From: Actinomycetota bacterium
Lineage (GTDB): Bacteria > Actinomycetota > Thermoleophilia > Gaiellales > Gaiellaceae
DNA length: 6,571 bases
Direction: 5' to 3'
NCBI GenBank assembly: GCA_005883235.1
Contig: VAYE01000209.1
Coordinates: 1 to 6,571 of the forward strand
A program made the translations under genes and the position numbers. The notes under the pieces were generated by a model. That model searched no databases. It was not told the origin of the DNA and worked only from the letters and a program-made list of their open reading frames with translations. Positions 1-3,894 of this stretch are shown here, in pieces. The stretch's first letter is position 1; each line of letters opens with the position of its first letter.

Positions 1-51
1 GAAGCCGAGAAGCGCCTCGTGCCGATCTATCGGCTCGAGAACCTGGGCTAA
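1..51 (+). CDS. C-terminal end of an unidentified gene (5' end outside window)
   Basis: An open frame enters from the left edge and ends at TAA 49-51, giving the last 16 residues, EAEKRLVPIYRLENLG. This is too little to assign a family. Codon third positions are mostly G or C, as in the other real genes here. The stop lies 20 nt before the tRNA gene and overlaps a possible -10 box for it. I do not recognise the protein. Confidence 0.5.
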   Translation, partial: EAEKRLVPIYRLENLG

Positions 52-54
52 ACT
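49..54 (+). promoter_or_regulatory. possible -10 box of the tRNA-Gln gene
   Basis: TAAACT fits TANNNT and ends 17 nt before the mature tRNA 5' end, leaving room for a short 5' leader removed by RNase P. The A/T cluster stands out against GC-rich surroundings and overlaps the preceding stop codon. No convincing -35 hexamer is seen 17 nt upstream (TCTATC, 2 of 6 matches). The tRNA may instead be co-transcribed with the upstream gene. Confidence 0.25.
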
Positions 55-71
55 GGCCCCGGAACGACCGT

Positions 72-142
72 TGCGGGGTCGTCTAATGGTAGGACGCCTG
101 ACTCTGGATCAGGTAGTCTAGGTTCGAATCCTAGCCCCGCAG
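72..142 (+). tRNA. tRNA-Gln, anticodon CUG
   Basis: A complete cloverleaf can be folded by eye. The 7-bp acceptor stem is TGCGGGG (72-78) with CCCCGCA (135-141), followed by discriminator G142. The D arm is GTCT/GGAC. The 5-bp anticodon stem CCTGA/TCAGG carries the loop CTCTGGA, giving anticodon CTG, which reads CAG (Gln). There is a short variable loop and a T arm CTAGG-TTCGAAT-CCTAG. The gene is 71 nt long and no 3' CCA is encoded, so CCA must be added by tRNA nucleotidyltransferase. A hairpin terminator follows 6 nt later. Confidence 0.96.
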
Positions 143-148
143 CCTCGC

Positions 149-174
149 AAAGCCGCCGCAAATTGGCGGCTTTT
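149..174 (+). terminator. rho-independent terminator of tRNA-Gln
   Basis: AGCCGCC (151-157) pairs with GGCGGCT (165-171) around a 7-nt loop. The stem extends through A149-A150 pairing with T172-T173, and a T run (171-174) follows directly. Its position a few bases after the tRNA 3' end marks the end of that transcript. Confidence 0.85.
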
Positions 175-240
175 CATTTGCTCCCAGTGGCGACGGGCCC
201 GACGCGGATTGCGCGTTACTGCCCATTGAGGAGGCCGATC

Positions 241-246
241 TAGACT
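241..246 (+). promoter_or_regulatory. -10 box TAGACT at leaderless distance from the 255 ORF
   Basis: TAGACT matches the TAGNNT form seen before five other starts in this window. It ends 8 nt before ATG 255, so transcription would begin at or next to the start codon. No Shine-Dalgarno sequence lies between. The hexamer is one of the main reasons for believing the small ORF downstream. Confidence 0.45.
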
Positions 247-254
247 CCGGTCGG

Positions 255-365
255 ATGGAGTTCCGCTCTCGGAACGGACACGTCGTCACCCTTTCGCCTG
301 CCGACAGCCGGCGTCTCCTGGAGGAGGCGAGGGCTAGTGGAAACCCCAACGCTGGCGGGGCTTAG
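255..365 (+). CDS. small hypothetical protein, 36 aa, probably leaderless
   Basis: ATG 255 opens a 36-codon frame ending at TAG 363-365. The product starts MEFRSRNGHVVTLSP and continues into a charged segment ADSRRLLEEARAS that looks helical and amphipathic, then an Asn/Gly/Ala tail. It has no membrane segment and no cysteine. About 70% of third codon positions are G or C. The 'hVhTLSPADsRRLhEEh' pattern resembles the ends of small actinobacterial proteins of unknown role, but I cannot name a family. The frame is open further upstream (to about 171) without a better start, and TAGACT 8 nt before the ATG suggests a leaderless start. It converges on the minus-strand membrane protein gene. It could be chance coding or the remnant of a longer gene. 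Confidence 0.4.
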   Translation: MEFRSRNGHVVTLSPADSRRLLEEARASGNPNAGGA

Positions 366-371
366 TCAGGC

Positions 372-389
372 GCTCGCGCGGGCGCGAGC
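372..389. terminator. GC hairpin between convergent genes, possible bidirectional terminator
   Basis: GCTCGCGC (372-379) and GCGCGAGC (382-389) form a perfect 8-bp inverted repeat (in RNA probably 7 bp with a 4-nt loop). It lies 7 nt after the plus-strand ORF stop and 22 nt beyond the minus-strand gene's stop, the usual place for a shared terminator. There is no T run on either strand, so it is at best a non-canonical terminator of the sort seen in high-GC actinobacteria. Confidence 0.4.
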
Positions 390-411
390 CGTCCCGCTCG
401 CGGCGTAGCCG

Positions 412-612
412 CTAACCCTGCCGCTGACGACGAGTCACGACGGCAAGGGCGACCAAGAGAGCCACGACGCCGACGGCGCCGACGATGTTCGTCACCACGG
501 CGAAGGCACCGGCGACATTGCTCGTGTCCGCCCAGATGAGGCCGATAATCGTGCCCACCACCAGCAAGGCAAACATTCCGGCGAGGCCGTAGAAGATCCG
601 TCGCCTGGTGAT
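412..612 (-). CDS. small two-helix membrane protein, 66 aa, with apparent AUC start
   Basis: The minus-strand frame ending at TAG (412-414) encodes a positively charged N-terminus (TRRR), a hydrophobic helix (about residues 6-27, through FALLVVGTIIGLIWA) and a short polar turn (DTSNVAG). A second helix follows (about 34-60, through GAVGVVALLVALAVVT), then the basic tail RRQRQG. The positive-inside rule puts both ends in the cytoplasm. The only ATG in frame (574-576) would start inside helix 1 and lose the RRR cluster. An in-frame TAG at 622-624 limits extension. The best-placed start is ATC at 610-612, exactly 6 nt after the -10 box TAGGAT. It follows the DsrE-like gene on the same strand and may share its regulation. 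I do not recognise a family. If AUC is not used, the product is the 54-aa form 412-576. Confidence 0.6.
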   Translation of the reverse strand: MTRRRIFYGLAGMFALLVVGTIIGLIWADTSNVAGAFAVVTNIVGAVGVVALLVALAVVTRRQRQG

Positions 613-618
613 GGCACG

Positions 619-624
619 ATCCTA
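619..624 (-). promoter_or_regulatory. -10 box TAGGAT for the small membrane protein gene
   Basis: On the minus strand TAGGAT is followed by 6 nt (CGTGCC) and then the ATC that begins the membrane-protein frame. The spacing equals that of the APC permease promoter at 5992. The TAG is in frame with the gene and acts as the upstream stop, so the coding region cannot start earlier. The -35 zone overlaps an 8-nt direct repeat. Confidence 0.45.
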
Positions 625-636
625 CTCTCGTCGGAG

Positions 637-656
637 CGTTTCGCTAGTCGTTTCGC
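637..656 (-). repeat. tandem 8-nt direct repeat, possible regulator site
   Basis: CGTTTCGC occurs at 637-644 and again at 649-656 (GCGAAACG on the minus strand), a 12-bp period separated by TAGT. It covers the -35 zone of the minus-strand promoter at 619-624. Tandem half-sites about one helical turn apart in this position are typical of activator sites, but no binding protein can be named. Confidence 0.4.
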
Positions 657-660
657 CCCT

Positions 661-682
661 CCTACTAGTAGTAGCTAGTAGG
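661..682. repeat. perfect 8-bp inverted repeat overlapping the dsrE-like stop
   Basis: CCTACTAG (661-668), TAGTAG (669-674) and CTAGTAGG (675-682) form a perfect 8-bp stem with a 6-nt loop. The element contains the TAG stop of the DsrE-like gene (675-677). It is unusually A/T-rich for this region and packed with stop trinucleotides on both strands. On the minus strand it is joined to AGGAGGGG (663 down to 656), a strong Shine-Dalgarno-like string with no ATG, GTG or TTG at the right distance. It could be a weak terminator between the two minus-strand genes, an RNA processing hairpin or an operator. Confidence 0.5.
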
Positions 683-1037
683 TCAGCACGCGGTCGTGCT
701 CGAACGCGAGCTGCACCAGCACCTTGGGCATCGCCATCTCGACGGGCTTGCCGTCCACCTCGGCCGGCGTCACCCCACGCGCCTGGCTCGACATGCCCGA
801 CAGGTAGAAGCGGCCGCCTCCGGCCACGATCGCCTCGTACGACTCTCTCAGGCTTCCTGTTCCGAGCCCGCTCAGGTTGTCGAGGACGGCGTCGCGGAGG
901 AGCTGGACCGCGTCTCCGGCGAGGAAGAGCGACACCTCGTGCCCTTCCTCGATCGCCGCCCTCGCGACCAGGAAGCCGAGTGCGGCCCTCGTCGGGTGCT
1001 CGGGGCCATGGGTCACATGAACGAGGAGCTTCGCCAC
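675..1037 (-). CDS. DsrE/DsrF-like family protein, 120 aa
   Basis: The product starts MAKLLVHVTHGPEHPTRAAL and has the small alpha/beta fold pattern of the DsrE/DrsE-like (YchN) family. The pattern is: beta-strand LLVHVTHG; helix 17-31 (RAALGFLVARAAIEE); strand EVSLFLAGDAV (34-44); helix region 62-72; strand GRFYLSGMSS (75-84); then KVLVQLAFEHDRVLTY at the end. The length is typical. Family members handle sulfur as persulfide carriers or are poorly defined 'predicted peroxiredoxins'. Many carry Cys at the turn after the fourth strand. Here that turn reads YLSGMSSQARG and there is no cysteine anywhere, so sulfur transfer through Cys is excluded and a binding or structural role is more likely. 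It starts at GTG 1035-1037, 9 nt after a TAGAAT box, and is divergent from a Crp/Fnr regulator. Confidence 0.88.
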   Translation of the reverse strand: MAKLLVHVTHGPEHPTRAALGFLVARAAIEEGHEVSLFLAGDAVQLLRDAVLDNLSGLGTGSLRESYEAIVAGGGRFYLSGMSSQARGVTPAEVDGKPVEMAMPKVLVQLAFEHDRVLTY

Positions 1038-1046
1038 AGCCGCGCG

Positions 1047-1076
1047 ATTCTAGGCCGAAATCCGCTCCGCTGTCCT
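1047..1076 (-). promoter_or_regulatory. promoter of the DsrE-like gene (-35 AGGACA, -10 TAGAAT)
   Basis: On the minus strand TAGAAT (1047-1052) is a near-consensus -10 box. AGGACA (1071-1076) lies 18 nt upstream and matches 4 of 6 bases of TTGACA. The -10 box ends 9 nt before the GTG start, so the mRNA would be leaderless or nearly so. The -10 box lies inside a GATT-N9-AATC dyad (1046-1062) that could be an operator for the divergently encoded Crp/Fnr-type protein. Confidence 0.55.
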
Positions 1077-1089
1077 CTGCGTAGCCCTT

Positions 1090-1101
1090 CCGGGGACCCG
1101 G
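1090..1101 (+). promoter_or_regulatory. ribosome binding site of the Crp/Fnr gene within a palindrome
   Basis: GGGGA (1092-1096) sits 5 nt before ATG 1102 and is the only good Shine-Dalgarno sequence near this start, supporting it. It is embedded in CCGGG-GA-CCCGG (1090-1101), a perfect 5-bp dyad ending at the start codon. The dyad could mask the site in the mRNA or serve as a DNA site for autoregulation. Confidence 0.4.
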
Positions 1102-1740
1102 ATGAGCCATCTCGTTACGACGCTGGAGCCGATCGAGCGGCATCAGATTGCGCGTCTCCTTGCAAAGTGTCCGACGGTCGCCCTTCGCGTGGGCGACATC
1201 TGCGCTCACGACGACGTCCCCAACGCGTCGCTCCTGCTCGTCGAGGAGGGGATCTTGGTCGTCGCCTCCGCGCCCCGCGCGACCAGGCGCATGGTGCTCG
1301 CCCTCGCTGTCGACGGCGGGGTCCTCGCGCCGCCGAGACCAGGCGAGCAGCTGACCGCTCTCGCCGACTCTGCGCTGATCGCGATCACCGCCGAAGCGCG
1401 GCGGGCGCTGCTCGAGGTCCCAGCGGCCGCAGAGGCGATCTTCGGTGCGCTCGTCAGCGCGCTCTGGGAGCGCCAGGAGAGCCTCGCCCAGTTCGCGAAC
1501 GTCGCTCATGCCGAGCGTCTGAGGGAGAAGCTCGTCCAGCTGGCGCGCCTTCACGGGCGCGTCGTGCCGGAAGGCGTGCGCGTCGACCTGCCGCTCACGC
1601 ACGAGCTCCTCGGGCAGTCGGTCGGTTCAGCGCGCGAGACCGTGACGTCTGCGATCGGCGCGCTCGAGCGCGAAGGCTTCCTCGTCCGTAACGGCCGGTC
1701 CTACCTGCTCGCCGTCTCCCCAGCCTCGCTCGCGACGTAA
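1102..1740 (+). CDS. Crp/Fnr-family transcriptional regulator, 212 aa
   Basis: The C-terminal part carries a Crp-type winged helix-turn-helix. LPLTHELLGQSVGSARETV (163-181) matches the 'hTxxELAxxvGxsRETVsR' pattern, with the recognition helix at about 176-188 and the wing at GFLVRNGRSYLLAV. Residues about 30-110 form a degenerate jelly-roll sensor (LRVGDICAHDDV, LLLVEEGILVVA) joined by a long dimerisation helix (about 125-150). The glutamate and arginine phosphate-cassette residues of cAMP receptors are not evident, so a nucleotide ligand is doubtful. Two cysteines, C23 and C34, lie in the sensor part and might respond to redox or sulfur, which is inference. It is transcribed away from the DsrE-like gene across a 64-bp gap and is the natural candidate regulator of it. 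The start is supported by GGGGA 5 nt upstream. Confidence 0.88.
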   Translation: MSHLVTTLEPIERHQIARLLAKCPTVALRVGDICAHDDVPNASLLLVEEGILVVASAPRATRRMVLALAVDGGVLAPPRPGEQLTALADSALIAITAEARRALLEVPAAAEAIFGALVSALWERQESLAQFANVAHAERLREKLVQLARLHGRVVPEGVRVDLPLTHELLGQSVGSARETVTSAIGALEREGFLVRNGRSYLLAVSPASLAT

Positions 1741-1769
1741 GCGACATCTCGGTGCGCGTCTGAGCGCCC

Positions 1770-1798
1770 TTTCCAGGGGAATCGTCCCTGCATACAAG
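1770..1798 (+). promoter_or_regulatory. possible promoter before the Gly-tail membrane miniprotein
   Basis: TTTCCA (1770-1775) and TACAAG (1793-1798) each match 4 of 6 consensus bases with an exact 17-nt spacer. The start point would fall inside the AAGGGG ribosome site (1803-1808), which weakens the call. Read-through from the Crp/Fnr gene 75 bp upstream is an alternative. Confidence 0.25.
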
Positions 1799-1815
1799 GC
1801 GAAAGGGGTGGTCGC

Positions 1816-1974
1816 GTGACCACACACCACGAGCAACAGGCCGGCAGAACCGGATTCGTTCGTCCACGCTGGTTCGTGCTCGCCCTGATCCTGATCGCGA
1901 TCGTCGTCGTACTCGTTCTCGTCATGACCTACAGCGGCGGCGGCTCAGGCGGCGGCGGAGGCGGCGGCTACTAA
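1816..1974 (+). CDS. single-pass membrane miniprotein with Gly-rich C-terminal tail, 52 aa
   Basis: GTG 1816 is preceded by AAGGGG ending 7 nt upstream, a good Shine-Dalgarno. The product has a polar, His/Gln-containing N-terminus (MTTHHEQQAGRTGF), basic residues (VRPRW) and one long hydrophobic helix (about residues 19-37, FVLALILIAIVVVLVLVM). The tail TYSGGGS is followed by seven glycines and a final Tyr. The basic flank predicts N-inside, C-outside. No signal peptidase site or lipobox is seen. I do not recognise a family. Gly-rich tails ending in an aromatic residue occur in some small secreted or membrane-anchored proteins, but no function can be assigned. The stop overlaps the stop of the convergent dehydrogenase frame by a few bases, and a 12-bp GC hairpin follows 12 nt later. 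Confidence 0.7.
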   Translation: MTTHHEQQAGRTGFVRPRWFVLALILIAIVVVLVLVMTYSGGGSGGGGGGGY

Positions 1975-1986
1975 CTGCGACGTGTC

Positions 1987-2014
1987 GGGCCGCGCGGGGC
2001 TGCCCGCGCGGCCC
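1987..2014 (+). terminator. 12-bp perfect GC hairpin ending the miniprotein transcript
   Basis: GGGCCGCGCGGG (1987-1998), loop GCTG and CCCGCGCGGCCC (2003-2014) make a perfect 12-bp, all-GC stem starting 12 nt after the miniprotein stop. No T run follows, as is common for actinobacterial terminators. It also encodes the low-complexity Ala/Arg/Pro tail of the convergent dehydrogenase frame, so that tail is probably shaped by the hairpin and could act on both strands. Confidence 0.6.
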
Positions 2015-2150
2015 TCGCGAGGATCCAGGCCAGGACAGCCGAGTAGTCGCGATCGCCCCACCCGGCCTCGTCCGCTTGTGCGAGCCAGGCCCTGGCTGCC
2101 TCGGTCAGCGGAAGCTCGAGACCCGCGCCGGTGACGAGCTCGGCGTCCTT

Positions 2151-2164
2151 GCGCGGGACAGGCC
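2151..2164 (+). repeat. junction repeat copy 1, GCGCGGGACAGGCC
   Basis: This 14-mer covers the point where the dehydrogenase reading frame changes. On the minus strand it encodes GLSR (193-196) in the upstream frame, while the downstream frame's RKD codons begin within 2151-2153. It matches 2914-2926 apart from one extra A, in the same plus-strand orientation. Confidence 0.65.
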
Positions 2165-2746
2165 CAACCCCTCCGCGAGCGCCAAAGCCTCGCCGAGGAC
2201 GCCGATCGTCCCGACCAGCGTCGTGTTCGCGACGAGCTTCGCGGCCGCGCCCGAGCCCAACGGGCCCACGTGCAGAGGCGAGCCCAGCACGGAGAGGAGC
2301 GACATCCAGCGCTCGGCGAGCTCCTTCGGACCGCCGACGAAGATCCGCAGCGATCCCGCGTCGGCCTCCGCTCGGCTTCCCAGCACGGGGGCGTCGAGCA
2401 GCCCGACGCCCTCCGGCAGGACTGAAGCCAGCCGCTTCACCGCGTCCGGCCCGACCGTCGACATCTCGATCGCCGTCGCCTCGCCCATCCCCGCCGCGAC
2501 TCCCGCCTCGCCCTCGGTGACCTCCCGAAGCGCCGCCGGGTTCGCGACCATCGTGATCACCACCTCTGCGCGCTCCGCCGCCTCCGCGGGGCTCGCAACG
2601 GCGACGGCCCCCGCCTCGACCAGCGGTGCGGCCTTCTCGGCCGTCCGGTTCCAGACGACGAGCTCGTGGCCGGCGTCCAGGAGGCGGCGCGCGATGCGGC
2701 TCCCCATAGCCCCGAGGCCGACGACTGCGACGGTCGACACGGCCCC

Positions 2747-2753
2747 TAGGCTA
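2747..2753. promoter_or_regulatory. overlapping bidirectional -10 element TAGGCTA
   Basis: The two GTG starts (2740 on minus, 2761 on plus) are only 20 bp apart. On the plus strand TAGGCT (2747-2752) ends 8 nt before GTG 2761. On the minus strand TAGCCT (2753-2748) ends 7 nt before GTG 2740. The hexamers overlap by five bases in a near-palindrome. No Shine-Dalgarno fits either start, so both mRNAs are likely leaderless and initiated from one site in opposite directions, probably in competition. Confidence 0.6.
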
Positions 2754-2760
2754 CTCGCCC

Positions 2761-3862
2761 GTGCTTCGCGGACCTTTCGGCCAGCGCGAGTTCCGGCTGC
2801 TCTTCCTCGGGCGGACGACGTCGATCGTCGGCAACGCGTTCGCGAACGTCGCGCTCGCCTTCGCCGTCCTCGACCTCACCGGCTCGAAGGCCGACCTCGG
2901 CTACGTGCTCGCCGCGCGGGCAGGCCGCTGTGGCCCTCCTCCTCCTCTCGGGCCACGCCCGCATCTGGCACCTCGCGGTGCTCGCAGCGTTGAACGGCAC
3001 GAGCTCGGCCTTCTTCTTCCCGGCCTCGACCGGGATCGTCCCGCAGACCGTCCCGAGATCGATGCTGCAGAGCGCGAACGCACTGCTCCGCCTCGGGCTG
3101 AACAGCAGCTTCATCGGCGGCGCGGCGCTCGGCGGGCTCGTCGTCGGGGCCACGAACCCGGGAACCGCGATCGCCTGCGACGCGGCCAGCTTCCTGCTCG
3201 CCGCGCTCTTCATCGGCTTCATGCGCATTCCCGCGAGCCTGCGCATGGAGGGCTCGAGCTTCGTCGCCGAGCTCCACGAGGGGTGGCGCGAGTTCAGCTC
3301 CCGGCCGTGGCTGTGGGCGATCGTGGCGCAGTTCGGCTTCGTCAACGCGGCCGAGCAGGGGTGCGAGTACGTGCTCGGTCCCGCGATCGCCAAAGCTCAC
3401 CTCGGCGGGCCGACCGCCTGGGGATTCGTCCTGACCGCCCAGTCGCTCGGCCTCGTCGCGGGCGGGCTGATCCTGCTCCGCTTCCGCCCGCAGCGGCTCC
3501 TGCTCGCTGCGACGCTCGGCTTCCTGCTCACGCTGCCGTTCCTGCTCGTGCTCTCGGTTCCGACCGCGCTCGTCGGGGTCCTCGCGGGCGCCGCGCTGGC
3601 CGGCATCGGGATAGAGCTCTTCGGGATCCTGTGGGACACGACGCTGCAACAGGAGATCCCGCAGGAGAAGCTCTCGCGCGTGTCGTCCTACGACGCGCTC
3701 GGCTCGTTCGCCCTGATCCCGCTCGGTCTCGCCGCCGCCGGCCCGATCGCGCAGGCGATCGGCACGCGCGAGACGATGCTCGGGGCGGCGGCGGTCAGCC
3801 TGACCGCGACACTCGCAGTCCTGCTCGTCCGCGACGTCCGGACGATCGAGCGACGCGGCTAG
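2761..3862 (+). pseudogene. MFS drug/siderophore exporter (DHA3/MFS_3-like), internal deletion and frameshift
   Basis: GTG 2761 begins LRGPFGQREFRLLFLGRTTS, TM1 (SIVGNAFANVALAFAVLDLTG) and KADLGYVLAAR, ending at R53 (codon 2917-2919). The rest of the transporter is in another frame from about 2915 to TAG 3860-3862. It starts RGQAAVALLLLSGHARIWHL, then the signature-like PASTGIVPQTVPRSMLQSANALL, further hydrophobic helices, and ends DVRTIERRG. Between the parts, relatives have TM2 and the loop-2/3 motif A (GGxxADRxxRR), about 40 residues. These are absent, so the gene is deleted as well as shifted. Motif A is needed for the transport cycle, so the product should be inactive. A 310-aa fragment (2930-3862, GTG start) keeps most later helices. 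The N-terminal frame stays open without a stop into the kinase gene downstream. Confidence 0.8.
2914..2926 (+). repeat. junction repeat copy 2, GCGCGGGCAGGCC
   Basis: This 13-mer spans the frame change in the MFS gene. The upstream frame reads A-R (2914-2919) and the downstream frame R-G-Q (2915-2923) over the same bases, the sign of a deletion through short homology. It matches 2151-2164 apart from the missing A. Confidence 0.65.
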
Positions 3863-3872
3863 AGGGGCGGCC

Positions 3873-3878
3873 TATCCT
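3873..3878 (+). promoter_or_regulatory. possible -10 box TATCCT before the sensor kinase gene
   Basis: TATCCT lies in the 32-bp gap between the MFS stop and ATG 3895, 16 nt before the start. Transcription would start about 8-10 nt before the ATG, a very short leader. No clear -35 box is seen. It would free the kinase gene from dependence on the broken exporter gene. Confidence 0.35.
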
Positions 3879-3894
3879 TCGTGAGAACGGGCTT

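Larger units (their letters stand above)
1971..2740 (-). pseudogene. 3-hydroxyisobutyrate dehydrogenase-like gene, internal deletion and frameshift
   Basis: From GTG 2738-2740 the frame encodes a beta-hydroxyacid dehydrogenase. It shows a Rossmann start MSTVAVVGLGAMGSRIA (GxGxxG at 8-13), substrate loop DAPVLGSRAEADAGSLRIFVGG (116-137), and catalytic Lys168 with Asn172 in GSGAAAKLVANT. At GLGLSR (191-196, codons at 2153-2170) homology stops and the frame runs out at 2105. The next frame, from about 2153 to TAG 1971-1973, encodes the typical family ending RKDAELVTGAG, LPLTEAARAWL, GWGDRDYSAVLAWI. About 40 residues of the all-helical domain are missing between them, so this is a deletion, not a simple 1-base error. 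The remaining 770 nt compare with about 285-300 codons in intact relatives. An intact-looking 211-aa product (2105-2740) would lack most of the C-terminal dimer domain. Expression looks leaderless from the shared promoter at 2747-2753. Confidence 0.8.

Noticed and set aside
122..142. tRNA-Gln 3' end as an integration (att) site
   Set aside because: No second copy of the T-arm and acceptor sequence and no integrase or phage genes are visible in the window.
1038..1101. Classic CRP or FNR consensus site
   Set aside because: Neither TGTGA-N6-TCACA nor TTGAT-N4-ATCAA is present, even loosely.
622..1602. Long minus-strand open frame (326 codons) and overlapping plus-strand frames at 608-1084 and 696-1691
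   Set aside because: Arg/Pro/Gly/Ala-rich composition without domain pattern. They overlap the well-supported DsrE-like and Crp/Fnr genes and are typical high-GC shadows.
1776..1790. GGGGAATCGTCCC as a palindromic operator before the miniprotein
   Set aside because: Arms are short and imperfect, and in GC-rich DNA such a match is not remarkable.
2145..2170. Programmed ribosomal frameshift in the dehydrogenase or exporter
   Set aside because: A frameshift would keep all family residues. Here about 40 residues are missing at each site, and no slippery run or stimulatory structure is evident.
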